Positions 1 through 12,201 of a stretch of DNA of 64,000 nt are shown one piece after another. The position numbers and the translations under genes were made by a program. This DNA is from Spinacia oleracea. Taxonomy: Eukaryota; Streptophyta; Magnoliopsida; Caryophyllales; Amaranthaceae. Numbering within the stretch: the first letter of the stretch is position 1; each line of letters begins with the position of its first letter. The notes below the pieces were generated by a model that was given only the letters and a program-made list of their open reading frames with translations, was not told the origin of the DNA and made no database searches. Location: positions 88,355,141-88,419,140 of the forward strand of contig NC_079487.1 in the NCBI RefSeq assembly GCF_020520425.1. Reading direction: 5' to 3'.

Positions 1-3000
1 GTCCTTGATCGTGTTTAGGGATCATGCTCGTAAGTGCGAGCGATCTTCGTAGTAGTGTGCTACTTTTGACAAAGTCGTGAGGTGTAACTTTCAATAAGGA
101 AATTGGCAATTTTCGAGTCAAATGGATGCGGCAGGGCCCAAAAGAAGTTAGGGCCTTTTTTGAGCCTGGGTTCATTTTTGGTGCCCAGGCCTGGGCGTTG
201 AAATAATTCACGCCCAGGTGGGGCGTTGAAAATGTTGTTTGGGATGGCCTTTTGATGACACAGTTGGCCTCTTGTTCATTCGTTTATTTCACTTGGAAGT
301 TCTATGTATTCTCTTCTCTTTTGTTTTTTTCTTTATTTTTAGAACGTGATGATTTTCTTGAGAAGCCGTAGCCGATTGGCGGACTACGGTGCTTGTCGCT
401 TTGGGGCGATTATTTTAAGGAACTGTTGCTCTTAAGGCGTACATTTATTGCAATAGTTGGGCGAGTCTATTTGGCCCGAGGAACATACCTTGAGGCGTAA
501 GATTTGATCGCTCTTGTATATATCTTTTTTCTTTTGAACGTGTTCGTGAATGTTCGATACTTAGAATGATGATATGTATGTGCGAACGAGCGTTCATAGA
601 ATGGCCGTCGTGTGCGGTCCATTAATCAGTTTGCTTGAATCATTTTTTTTGAACAATGACTGATTTTGAATAGTTTGCTTAGAAGCTTGATAGGGGTCAG
701 GCCCATTCATGAAGTGGGCTCAAACATCGTGCCCTTTCGATTGTTCGAACATTTTCTTCGAGATTTTTTTTATTTTGCTATGGTTGTTTCGTAGCTTGGA
801 GCCTCCACTTATGCATGTTGGGATGCTTCCTTTTGGCGTACGATTTTTGTAGGTTCTTTCGAGAAAGATGCCTTGGGGTTCCGCTCGTGTAGGTGCGAGC
901 TATCCCTTTCGTGGTAGGTAATATTTTGCTACCTTTAATCCTTAATGTAGAAGTCGTGTGGCTTGCATTTTGGGCGATAAGTAGTCTTTGCCTCTTTTAC
1001 ACATGCTCTTTGGTCGTGCCTACATTAGTGCAATATGCCTTACTCTTCTTTTAGACTTGTACCGTGGGACGGTTGAACTTATGGTGCGACGTAGGCTTGT
1101 TTGGCCTAACAACATGTATTAGAACACTTCTCCAGGTGTTGGGATATCATTGCATTGGAGTTTTGGTGACTCGCGATTTTCAGTTACCCTTGTTAGTGGG
1201 GTGACTTTATATATTCTAAGTAGCGCTTAGAATTTGGGAGGGGTTGTAGCCATTCTAAGGTTTTCTTTACACGATCAAACCTTAGGATTGTGCCCCTATG
1301 ATGTATGTATAGCATTAGCGTCGAGAATTTGTGATGAAATCGTCATTTCGAGCTTTTTTAGAGTGTTTTTCTCAAGCCCCCAATTGTAGCTACGGGATTG
1401 GCTTGGTGCTATAATGCTTTGCATACGTTTTTATGCATTCATGGTGACATGGATCATGAATAGTTTGAACCAGACTCGTTTAGTGCGAGGTACGTTCGAG
1501 TAGTGATTTTGCTGCTTCTCTTGTAAATGTCGTATTGTGCGACATTGCCATGGTCAAGGTAGTCACATGTTGAAGTGTGCCTTGTCCAAAAGCTAGGTGC
1601 CTTTCTTTACCCATAATCATATTTGGAAATCCGTTGACTCACTTGCAACATTGAGATAAACGCATACTTAGCTTAAACCAAAGACACTTTATTATGTTCG
1701 AAGAAGTCTTTGAAAATCATTTGAAAATTATTTAAAATCGGAGGTCTCCTAAGTAGGTTGACTTATAGAAGGGTTCGTAAAAATACTGTTACGATTTTTG
1801 GAATGCTGTCTAAGGATTTGCTGGAAGCCAGGGTGCAGGCGTCAAGATACACTTGTGCCCGTTAGGCATTTGCTTTAGGCTTTTAGGGCCATCTTTTCCA
1901 GAATTGCGGGAATATAAACCGTTTTCAAATTGACTTAGATTTACTTGGTGTATGTCTGTACAAAAGGTCAAGGTATACTTAGTTCTTTCCCTAGCTCTTT
2001 CATTTCAATTTTTCAGCCCCCAGTTGCTATTATGTCTTCCCATTAATGATGCTTTTAGATTTCGATTTTAGATGCCCGTGCTACATGTCTGAGTGGGGTG
2101 AGCCTTGGTTAAGTGCCAAGTCCTATTGACAATGTCTGTTGTTTTTTTTCAAAGGGGATTCGCAAGCATTTGAATTACCATGAACGGGTGCCCTGAGTTC
2201 GAAGGAACGATGGGGCAATGCCGTAGAACAATTATCTTTTTTTGCAAGTTTACTGCCTTTACTACTTGTTGGCGATCATGACTGTGTCTAGTGGTGAAAG
2301 AAGGTCTTTAAGCGAACGACTATGTCTAGTGGTGAAAGAAAGTCTTTAAGTGAATTAGTTCGCTTTAGGGAGGGTCAAGTCGAGTACTTTAGAGGTCATG
2401 GACGCTTGCGCTAGCCCCCATTCAATTGAGGCAAAGCGATCTTTTTTGAGTCTTGGCTAAGTGCCTAGGAGTGTGAGTGCTCCTTCCGGCAAGGGTACGT
2501 GCCCTTATTATTTTTCGATGTGTGCTCGTTTTGGCATCTTGATGACTTGGATTCTTCCTATGACTTTTTCTTTCGACTCGGGTTGCGAGTAATTAAATTT
2601 CAATAAGGGACTTCTATTTTTTATTCTTATTTTTCTATAGGCTTTAATATTTTTGCAAATTGGTTGGACCGAATCATGGATTGCCTACGTATCCGCCTTA
2701 AATAGATTTAATTTGGAATCAGGTCTTGCGTAGTTCTTAGCCTAGAAAATGGTTTCATAGAATGCCGATTTTAAACAAGTATGTTCTGAGGTGGAAACAT
2801 ATTATTTGAAACGGTTAAATAAGTGAAGTTTATTATTATTTTAATCTGCTGCCTTGCCGTAAGCCAAAAATTTATTTTATATTTTTTGAGTACATGTATT
2901 TTTTGGTGGTACGTATGTCTGAATACGTGTTGTACCCCTCCAAGTGTTCGTTATTTTTCCGTGTATGTGCGGATAAAATGACGAGCACTTCTGGACAAAT

Positions 3001-3324
3001 TTTAGCAAGCAGACAGATTCGGCGCTCAGGCAAGGGCGCTAAAGATTTCGGCGCCCAGCCCTGGGCGCTGGAAATGACTTTTGGGCGGGTCTTTTTTGGT
3101 GCGCTAAATGCTTCATTTTCTTTTTAGACTAACTTTAGAGGCGCTTTGCAAAGTTTCCTTTTTTATTATTCACATATTTTTTATTTTTGCATTGAGCGTA
3201 GAATGTACTTTTCACTTGTCTCTTTTTTATTTGTGACTCAAGACGGCTTGAAAGATGGGTTAAATGAGATAGGATAGGTTGTATAGGTATTAGTCGAGCA
3301 TGAGGATTACATCAACCAAGGCCA

Positions 3325-3624
3325 ATGAATAGCATGGGAACGGCTCAAGGGTATATCAACAGGATGTATCCAAACAAGTTATATGGTTATTACGCTAATG
3401 GTGGCGTAAGAGCAGGTTTTGGAAATAATGGGTATGATGCACGTGTCAATGGCCGTGCGTGGTTTGCAATTGACAACAAGTTCAAGAACAAGAGTCGAGG
3501 TAGTGGTTTCTTGGGTTATGGCAATGAGAGCATGGATGGGTTAAATGAGCTGAACAGGGACCCCAGAGCGAAGGCGTCTAAGAGCATAAGGATTGGAAAG
3601 GGTAGACATCGTAGAATTTTATGA
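3325..3624 (+). pseudogene. Captured fragment of a YTH-domain (ECT family) gene
   Basis: The 99-codon open frame contains MYPNKLYGYY, a GRAWFAIDNKFKNKSRG stretch and DGLNELNRDPRAK. These match the conserved segment just upstream of the YTH domain in plant ECT (evolutionarily conserved C-terminal) m6A-reader proteins, where the last block is typically LNELNRGPRAK. The YTH domain itself is absent and the frame ends soon after the match, so this is a fragment and not a working reader. It lies on the strand opposite to the retroelement. This fits capture of cellular transcript sequence during reverse transcription, or a nested processed copy. Whether the frame has been kept by chance or by selection cannot be judged here. 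Confidence 0.75.
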
Positions 3625-5767
3625 TTTGGATTGGTTGACTCAATTCTTTTCCTTCGTTTTACTTGGGTAAATTTCGCACTTTGGGAGGTACGGGCTAAAT
3701 ATTTCATGGCTCGCTCTTTTCGTTCTCCCTCTTCTCTTTCTTTTTAAGTATTTCATGGCTTGCTCTTTTCTCTTTCTATTTTTATTCTTTTTGCGTGGGA
3801 TTTCTCCCCAACATAAATACTTCAAATTTTTTACTTGGGCTAAAAGGTGGATGGTTGTGGTCTTTGAGTCACGAGGCGAGACTGAGTGAGCCCCGTTTGG
3901 TAGGCCTATAGTGGACCTTTAATTTTAGTAGGCCTAGGGTGGACCTTTAAATTGTCTTACTTTGCAAGCGTATTTAGTCGTTTCTTAAAATGTGCAAATA
4001 GCGTAGATTCGAAATCTTGTTTTTACCTTATTGAAATTTAACGAAAGAATTGCACCGAAAATAACTTTTTTTTTTTGCTTCTTTTCAGATTCCAGTTTCT
4101 GGGATTTGGAAGTTGTGATTTAGACTCGAACTTTCATTAATCTTTCTGATTATAACCCGTGTATGAATACAAGGAGGTGGCCTAGACTCAAAATAATGAC
4201 GTGGTGTAAGCCTATAATACTTGACTAAGCGACTCTCAGACTTAGGCTAATTGGACCATAACTTCCGTTGGTTGACACTTTAGATTTTAACCCTTGGGTG
4301 TTCATTTGTCATGCGCCATTTTTCTTAATGTTGGCAAGGTAGTTAATTGGGGAGATCGAATTTTTATTTTTGCAAGACTAGAATCATCAGTGCGGCTTCT
4401 CTCTTAGTGTGTATTGTTTTTACCCCAATGGTAGTCTTATGGCATGCCGATTCGGGTATTTTCATGGTTGGTCGTGTTGCATTCATGGAAAATGTTTTAG
4501 TCCGTACTTAGTAGTATTTCAAGGAGCGAGTGACTCGAGAGGACTATGATAGTCGTGACCCAATGTGATTATAAGCCTTGGGGCCATTAATTTTTTCTTT
4601 TCCAATGGTATTAACACCTTAGGTTCACTTTGGGGGTTGTGCGACTATGGGGGAATGATTTTCAGAATGTGACCGTTTCCATTTTGCAAATACTATAATA
4701 TATTCTTTTTATTGGTGAGAGAGAGTATCGGGGCCGTAAATTCTTAGTAAGGGATGACAATTACATATGGGTGCTTTATTGATTTAAATGTTAGGAAGGG
4801 AGACTCAACATGGTTTAACCTTTTAACTTGCAGAACGACACCAAGCATTAGGACCGATTCTATGGATAAGACAACTGAGACTTAGGATTTAGATTGTACT
4901 TTGGCATAGCCTAGTCTAGACTCGGATTTATTTTTTTCGAACATTATTTTTCTTGAAAACTTCATTTGAACATTATTTTTTGAATACTTTGCCCATGTGA
5001 CATTCAAGGTCGTTTAATTAGCATGCTCGGTTTTGGTGCCGAGCATTGTCGTCGTAGGATGCCTAACAACGACACAAAGAGTTATTTATTTTTATTTTTT
5101 AGTCGCTTTTAGAGTCGAGTGCCTTTCTTACGCCCTCGTAGCAATTCTTTTTACGAACACTTTTTGTGCTACGTATTTTCCTTTTGCGCAGGCACCGAGG
5201 TTGCTGCGCCTGACCAGAAGGCCAAGCAGCAACTTCAGCGCCCAGCGAGGGGCGTGAGAAATTCTGGCGCCCAGCCAGGGGCGTTGAAAATGCATCCCTG
5301 GCTGGTTCTCGTTTTCTGTCTTCTGTTTATGCGACTTCGATTTGCGTGCTTGCCTAATAACGTCCTTTACGCGTAGCAGCGTTTGTGGGATTCATTATAG
5401 GCCATCCCGAGCGTCGCTTATTTTTGTGGCGATCATTCGGGTTTGTGGGACACGTGTTTCGGTATAACTCTTTGGCAAATTAGTCTATGAATGTTTGGGC
5501 AATTTTTAAGGTCGTTGGTTTTCTAGGATAGTTTGTCACACACAATCACACATTTCGCTACACATAACTACATTACAAACATGGATTTGAAAATTAAATA
5601 TGTCACGTAGTTTATGATAGGCTTCTATGGGTAGTTATTTGCGCCTGGCTTGGTACCGCTTCTATCATAGATCCAACACATGCCCCGGTCGAGTTAGTGT
5701 CTTCAACAGACGAATTTCGCCCAAGAGGCCAACTCGCAAGTGCAAGCCAAGGGGGCATGCAGGCGAG

Positions 5768-6022
5768 AGGGACCTAATGAGCGAACGATTGGGTTCCGGA
5801 TAGGTGTACTACCTGCACAAGTACCGAGTGGGAAACATGCGCGGCGTATACACCCCCCTATTGGCGAAAAAAGGTATCCTTAGTCCCAACTCCCGAGGGA
5901 CCTAGTGGGCGAGCGATTGGGTTTAGGACGGGTGTACTACTAGCGAAAGTGCCGAGTGGACAACGTTCGAAGCGTATGCACCCCCCGGTTGGCGATGGGT
6001 ATCCTTAGTCCCAACTCCCGAG
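5768..6022. repeat. Tandem duplication, period about 128 bp
   Basis: Two diverged copies (5768-5895 and 5896-6022) each begin AGGGACCTA and contain GCGATTGGG-like, GTGTACTAC, CACCCCCC and TTGGCGA blocks. Each ends TATCCTTAGTCCCAACTCCC. The duplication lies just inside the Gypsy primer-binding site, in the leader region. Confidence 0.8.
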
Positions 6023-6190
6023 ATGAAACATCCCAAGGGAGCCAAGATTCGTTATGCGGTTCTGCCCGTTCACATTAATATGCTGATTTTCAGGTCGTCC
6101 CAACTTGATGGGGAAATAAACGCGGGGTAGGATCGTTTCACCCTTCGGCTATTTTGATTACCTACGAGCACGAGTATTTCCTTCACTGTC

Positions 6191-6207
6191 CCTAGTGGAG
6201 TCGCCTC
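6191..6207 (-). promoter_or_regulatory. Candidate tRNA primer-binding site of the Gypsy element
   Basis: Read on the minus strand the bases are GAGGCGACTCCACTAGG, directly abutting the LTR end at 6208. The GGCGACTCC core followed by a short spacer and purines matches the primer-binding site pattern of Tat/Ogre elements. This position fixes the element's orientation. Confidence 0.6.
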
Positions 6208-7665
6208 TGTGAGGGGGTCGAAAAAGCACGAGGCTAATGCGTGACCTGGTCCCTCGTGGGTGTGACGCTTCTTTTTTATTCAATCAAGTGTAATTGGATT
6301 TCCTGTGAGTTTACACCCAATTGACTAGTAATATAGGAGTCGCCATTCAGTTTTTAACAACAATGAGAAAAACTGACAAAACCCGGTTATCGTGACATAA
6401 AGGGAGTGCAATTATGTTTGACCACGACGGCCGTAGGTTCCCTTGTGATCCCTGGTGTGGGGATCTCTCAACATACACCCGCAAGAAAGAGATTGAGGTT
6501 CGGGGGACTGTAACTACCGAGAGGAGTACTTCGCTCGTCGATAACTCCAGAGGCAGGATATCCTTACTAGCTCAGCATAAATAATTGAAGGGACATGCGT
6601 TAACTATTAAACTAATCTGAGTTGATTTTAGCAATATGCAACATATAATACTAGATCGATCGTGATTATCTGATTTAAATAGTATTAAGGGACCTAGCAT
6701 GATAATCCAATTTCCCAAAAATATTATATTTGTTAGGCGTGGTAGAACAATCAGATTTAGTTAGTTTAACAGTTCATAAAAAGGGCGAGGAAAGCAATTA
6801 AATCATCGAGAAGGGGCACAGTACGACGCACCCTTGAGAGGTGCGTCACGGTTCTCAGAAAACTAACCACTTTGACTTTGCTATTTCTCCTTTTTATTTA
6901 ACGAATCTCAATTATGGGACAGGATACGTTCTGTTCGATTTATGGATCGATTGCGACAGAACGCGTGAACAATTACGCAGCGTGAGGCTTAGGCTAAGGG
7001 TTGGAGTCAATACTCAGAATATAATTGTGTGTTGTTGTGTTTTCACGTCGAATTTGGGGTTGTATTTATAGGGAAGAGTTCGTGGAAAGATAGAATTTGC
7101 AGAGTTCTAATCCATAAAGAATTAGGAAAAAACACGTACCCAGGTATTTTCAGCGCCCAGGCCTGGGCGCCGAAGATTGCGGCGCTCAGAGCCAGGCGTT
7201 GAAAATAGGGTCTGGGTTGTTTTCTTAGTCAGATTCGGATTCCTGAAATCCGTAGAGTTTGAGACTTAATCGAGTCTTTTAATGCGTATCAATTTCATGA
7301 CGGAATGTGTCTGGGCCCGTTACGAACTCTAGGCTCGTTAGGATTTTAATTAATACGTAACTCTTATTTCCGAATCATATTAGGAATAGGATTCTCGCAG
7401 TTTTCTATCTCATTTAGGATTTATGTTGGAGTGCAACACCTAATTCTGACAGGTTTCTATCTTTTATAACTTGCCACTTTTAGAAACTACCCTTTACGGC
7501 AGTTACTATTTTTAGCAGGTTTCCATAAATAGCAGGTTTCTGGTGATATGAAAAGGGGAATTGAGATTCGTTTATTTTATAGGAGATGCGTTGTCATGTG
7601 GAGATTTATGTTCTCATCATCGAACCTTTCCCTTTCGGGAATGGGGACAAAAGTAGGTGTCTACA
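6208..7665 (-). repeat. 5' LTR of the Gypsy element
   Basis: The segment is bounded by TG...CA: on the minus strand it begins TGTAGACACC (7665) and ends CCCCCTCACA (6208). The length is 1458 bp. It includes a GC-rich palindromic module at about 7148-7215 (GCGCCCAGGCCTGGGCGC) that recurs in the interior of the element. Short open frames here (for example 6841-7071) have no recognisable content. Confidence 0.7.
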
Positions 7666-10005
7666 GAAGTAGAGAATCAATTAGGCAAGAAGATTAAGGC
7701 ACTGCGGTCTGATAGAGGCGGTGAATATCTGAGCTATGAACTTGATGACCATCTGAAAGGATGTGGAATTCTATCAGAATTGACTCCTCCCGGACCACCT
7801 CAATGGAACGGTGTGTCGGAACGGAGGAATAGAACCTTGCTAGACATGGTTAGATCAATGATGGGTCAGGCCGAACTTCCAATAGAATTTTGGGGACATG
7901 TACTAAATACAGCTGCACTCACTATAAATAGAGCTCCGTCTAAAGCTGTTGAAAAGACTCCATATGAGTTATGTTTTGGAAAGCCTCCTAAAGTGTCTTT
8001 TCTTAAGATTTGGGGATGTGAAGTATACGTCAAAAGATTAATTTCAGACAAACTTCATCCAAAATCTGACAAATGTATCCTTGTGGGCTACCCAAAGGAA
8101 AAAAAGGGGTATTACTTCTACAATACATCTGAGAACAAGGTGTTCGTTGCTCGAGATGGTATCTTTTTGGAAAGAGATTACATTTCCAAAATGACAAGTG
8201 GGAGAAAAGTAGACCTCGAAGAAATTCGAGTCGAACAACAAACTCTAGAGAATGCTCAAGATGACATTCAGGATGAAACTCAGAGATCTTTAGAAGTATC
8301 TGGTGAGAATCAAGGACCATCTAGAAATGTAACCCCGCGTAGATTGCAAAGATATAGATCTCAATCGGAAAGGTACTTAGGTATTTTGACGAACGAGAGC
8401 TATGAAGTTCTATTACTTGAAAGTGATGAACCTGTGACTTACAAACAAGCTATGACGAGCCCTAGCTCCAAGCAATGGCAAGAAGCCATGCAATCTGAAT
8501 TAGACTCCATGTCTGAAAACCAAGTTTGGGATTTGGTCGATTTTCCAGATGGCTACCAAGCCATAGGAAGCAAATGGGTTTTCAAAATGAAAAAGGACAA
8601 GGATGGGAAACTTGAAGTTTTCAAAGCTAGATTGGTTGCGAAAGGTTACAGGCAAGTCCACGGTGTGGATTATGATGAAACCTTTTCACCAGTTGCAATG
8701 CTAAAGTCTATTCGGATAATGTTAGAAATCGCTGCATATTACGATTACGAAATATGGCAGATGGATGTCAAAATCGCTTTCTTAAACAGCGTTTTAACAG
8801 AAACTGTGTTTATGACACAGCCTGAGGGTTTTGAGGATCCAAAGAATGCTAAAAAGATATGCAAGCTTAAGAAATCAATCTACGGATTGAAGCAAGCATC
8901 AAGGAGCTGGAATATACGTTTTAATGAAGCAGTCAGTGACTTTGGTTTCATCAAGAACGCAGACGAATCTTGTGTATACATGAAGGTCAGTGGTAGCAAA
9001 ATTGATTTTCTAGTATTATATGTCGACGACATATTACTTATCGGAAATGACATTTCTATGTTAAACTCTGTCATTGGCTTGGGAAATGTTTTTCAATGAA
9101 GGATCTAGGAGAAGCACCGTACATACTGGGCATCAAGATTTACAGAGAAAGATCTAAGAAGATGATTGGACTCAGTCAAAGCACTTACATCAATAAGGTG
9201 CTTGAAAGGTTCAATATGGCAGACTCCAAGCGAGGCTACCTACCCTTGTCTCATGGAATAACTCTAAGCAAGACTCAGTACCCAAAAACATTGGATGAGC
9301 GTAGACGAATTAGTGGGATTCCATATGCATCATTGATTGGTTCAATAATGTATGCTATGATATGTACACGCTCGAATGTTGCGTATGCACTCAGTGCTAC
9401 GAGCAGATACCAGTCAGACCTAGGAGAGGCACATTGGACTGCTGCCAAGAATATTTTGAAGTACCTGAAAAGGCACAAAGATGACTTCCTGGTCTATGGT
9501 GGAGATGATGAATTAATTGATAAAAGGCTATACGGACGCAAGTTTCCAAACCGACAAGGATGATTTCAGATCACAGTCTGGGTTTGTCTTCTGCCTCAAT
9601 GGAGGTGCAGTAAGCTGGAAAAGTGCTAGGCAAAGCACCATTGCGGATTCTACAACTGAAGTGGAGTACATTGTTGCACATGAAGCAGCAAAGGAAGCTA
9701 TATGGCTAAGGAAGTTCATAGGTGAACTTGGTGTAGTCCTCTCCATTAAAGGACCAATAGCTCTATATTGTGATAATAATGGAGCTATTGCACAGGCAAA
9801 GGAGCCTAGACACCACCAGAGAGTCAAGCATGTACTTCGTAGATTTCACCTTCTACGAGAGTTCGTTAAAATAAAAGAAGTCGAGATAAGCAAGATTTGA
9901 ACTGATGACAACATCTCAAATCCATTAACTAAACCTCTGTCGCAGGCGAAGCACAACTCGCACACTGCAGCTATGGGAATCAAGCATGTTGGAGAATGGC
10001 TTTGA
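7666..10005 (+). pseudogene. Copia-1 pol remnant (integrase, reverse transcriptase, RNase H)
   Basis: Alignment by eye with Copia-2 shows the second half of the integrase core (RSDRGGEY, then GVSERRNRT), the reverse transcriptase (KARLVAKGYRQVHGVDY, YVDDILLIGN) and RNase H (ending QRVKHVLRRFHLLREF). Three lesions break the frame. A 4-bp deletion near 9073 follows the reverse transcriptase YVDD block. One extra A lies near 9525 at the start of RNase H. A GGA to TGA change creates a stop at 9898-9900. The remaining codons run on to a TGA at 10003-10005. The first three codons of the apparent open frame belong to the Gypsy LTR end. The copy cannot make an intact polyprotein. Confidence 0.9.
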
Positions 10006-10911
10006 TGTCCTTAATTAATGTTTTAAAGTTTTAGAGTTTAATACTTTGTAAAACATTATTGGTTAACCGTTCACATTAATGAATAGAATTCATTTTTCCA
10101 TTTAATTTGTGGTTTATTAAATGATGAGTCCCTTCAATTTGACGATATATTAAAGATAGACTGTCAGGACCAGTCCTGTGACTAAGAAATGTCTATCAAG
10201 TGAACTTGAATGTCAAAAGTTGAAAATGGTCCCTGGTCAGAGTTTTCTATAAAGATGGACAGAGTTTTCTGTAAAGATGGACAGAGTTTTCTATAAAGAT
10301 AGACGCATAGAAAACTCTAGACGACTAGAATGCAAGATGACTAGTAGTTCTGTTTCTTGAACTATGTGGACATGGCAATGTCACAATCATTTGCATAGAT
10401 ACTTACTTTGGGAAGACTAGTATCGGACAGACCTATGAAACTTTACTGTAAGAGATAAAAATCTGTCATAAGTAAATTTCATTAATATTATTAGACACTA
10501 ATCCTCAATACCTGAGTGATTTGAGATTACTTGTTTGAGAACTGGTTACTTTGACGTTGATCAACCGTCGCACCGTAAAAGGAGGCTATAAAGGCAACGC
10601 TCAGGTAATCACCTATCAAACGAAGTCTAATATCAAGATCGCAAGATTGGGATTGTCCTCCCATAAATCGGGATGAGATGCTTAAAAGTTGTACAAGGCC
10701 ACTCGGAGAGCTAGAAACTGTAAAATGCATGGTCGTGCTCGGATGAATCATAGGCTATGATTATCTGTTTATTTGATCAGTTGAACTCTGAAACCGAGAA
10801 ACACCTCCAGACATAATAAGGATGACAACTCTTACCTTATGTTCAAGAGCAAGCATCGAGCGACAAAGGAATTAGGTAATGCACACTTGTCTCTAAGGAC
10901 AAGTGGGAGAC
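10006..10911 (+). other. Copia-1 3' untranslated region and polypurine tract
   Basis: About 0.9 kb lies between the pol stop and the 3' LTR and is strongly conserved in Copia-2 (36964-37827) and Copia-3 (58940-59690, minus). It ends in AAGGACAAGTGGGAGAC, the polypurine tract next to the LTR start TGAAGG. A short internal duplication of the GACAGAGTTTTCTATAAAGAT type is present at about 10235-10305 and is not seen in Copia-2. An antisense 74-codon frame (10527-10751) is also conserved in the other copies. Confidence 0.75.
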
Positions 10912-12201
10912 TGAAGGAAATAGTGCCCTTGGTCCAAGTATCACTACTAGAAATGAGATTTTTAACGACCAATTTATAACGACATATAAAATCAATTGTC
11001 GTTAAAAGAATCAAATTGCCATAAGACTACAAGATAAGTAAAAAAACCAGCGCGAGGGTTTTTAATTAATTTAAAGAAAAAATATGAGCGGCTTTTTCAA
11101 TATCTGGTTCGTCGTTAATGTTCAGAGAAGAAAAATGATTTTTAAAACTTCACCCTAAATCTCGAAACCCTTCTGTAAATCTCGAAACCCTTTAGTAATT
11201 TTCCTCTCTCTTATTTCTACAATTCGAGCTCTAAAGCAAAGCTTTACCAGATCTACGAGGGGGCAACATCAGAAGAAGGATTGAATAAAAAAAAATAGAA
11301 GGTAATTTTTTTCCTTCTACTTAATGAGAATTCAATTTCTAGGGGATACCCGACCTTTTGGGGTTCTCCGATTTTATTCTACATCAAATGTGTTTTGTGA
11401 GGTTGATTTTTATGAATTTCGAGCAATTTCCTAATTCCAATCGAAACCCATGAATTGGGTAATTTTAAAATTCTACTTCTGGAGTTTGTACTTTTCGTTA
11501 TTATACTCCCTGCACATAAATGGATTCTATGGTTTTTTATTTTCCTGTCAATTTTGATTGAATTTATCAATAATTTCTGTTTGAATTGATGTTTAATTTT
11601 ATATTTTCGGTTCTAAGAATAGTATTTTAGTTTTTATCTTCTTTGGATCATATTTACTGTTTCATTTACGAAGAGTATGTGGTTCTAAATTTTACACTTT
11701 GTTTGTTACATGGTATTGGATTTTTCATTGTTTTTTCCGGAATATTGTTGTTGAAGCTTAAATTGCTTGATGGAATCAACAGGTGAGGCTGTACAAAGGT
11801 GAATTTTGGAGCTATTGTCTGCCCAAAAAAGATGATTGGTTTCATAGAGATGGAGGGGTATTTTTCTTTACACTCCATGCTTTTTTTATTATGTTAATGT
11901 ATCAGTAACCAGGGAACTAGTAATTTAAATCATGACAATAATGACAATAACGAGTTATTGGAGAATTTAATAACTAGGGAACTAGTAATTTAAATCATGA
12001 CAATAATCTTCTTGTTATACACCCAAACCTACTACTTTCCGGGACTCAGGTAATCTTTTCTTATTTTTGTCAAATCTATGCATTATTTTGGGTGAGTACC
12101 TCAATTGTGTAGAATTTGGATAGTAGGCTTAAGATTTAATTTTATTCAATTTTCTTTGAGAAGGATTTTAAAAAGAAACTGACACCCCTTTAGATCGCGG
12201 G

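Larger units (their letters stand above)
1..6190. other. Largely non-coding interior of the Gypsy element
   Basis: No coherent long coding frame is seen on either strand apart from the ECT-like fragment at 3325-3624. A GC-rich module built on GCGCCCAG...CTGGGCGC followed by TTGAAAAT- or TGGAAAT-like sequence appears near 140-235, 3020-3085 and 5225-5300, and once more in the LTR. Small direct repeats are also present, for example at 2280-2365 (period about 44) and 3900-3955 (period about 28). The rest is AT-rich sequence with no match I recognise. Confidence 0.5.
1..7665 (-). mobile_element. Gypsy (Tat/Ogre-like) LTR retrotransposon, 5' part, nested in Copia-1
   Basis: On the minus strand this reads as the beginning of an LTR retrotransposon: an LTR starting TGTAGACACC at 7665, then a primer-binding motif with GGCGACTCC just inside it near 6205, then interior sequence running off the window at position 1. 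Such a motif is known from Tat/Ogre-lineage Gypsy elements. The junction at 7665/7666 cuts Copia-1 in the middle of its integrase codons: 7666 onward matches Copia-2 from about 34621. The insertion is therefore younger than Copia-1. The expected 5-bp TSD would be GAAGT, but the other end lies outside the window. No gag or pol coding sequence is visible in the 6.2 kb of interior, so this may be a non-autonomous (LARD-like) derivative. Confidence 0.75.

Noticed and set aside
2894-3127. 77-codon frame in the Gypsy interior
   Set aside because: It spans one of the GC palindromic modules and has no similarity to known proteins or conserved counterpart.
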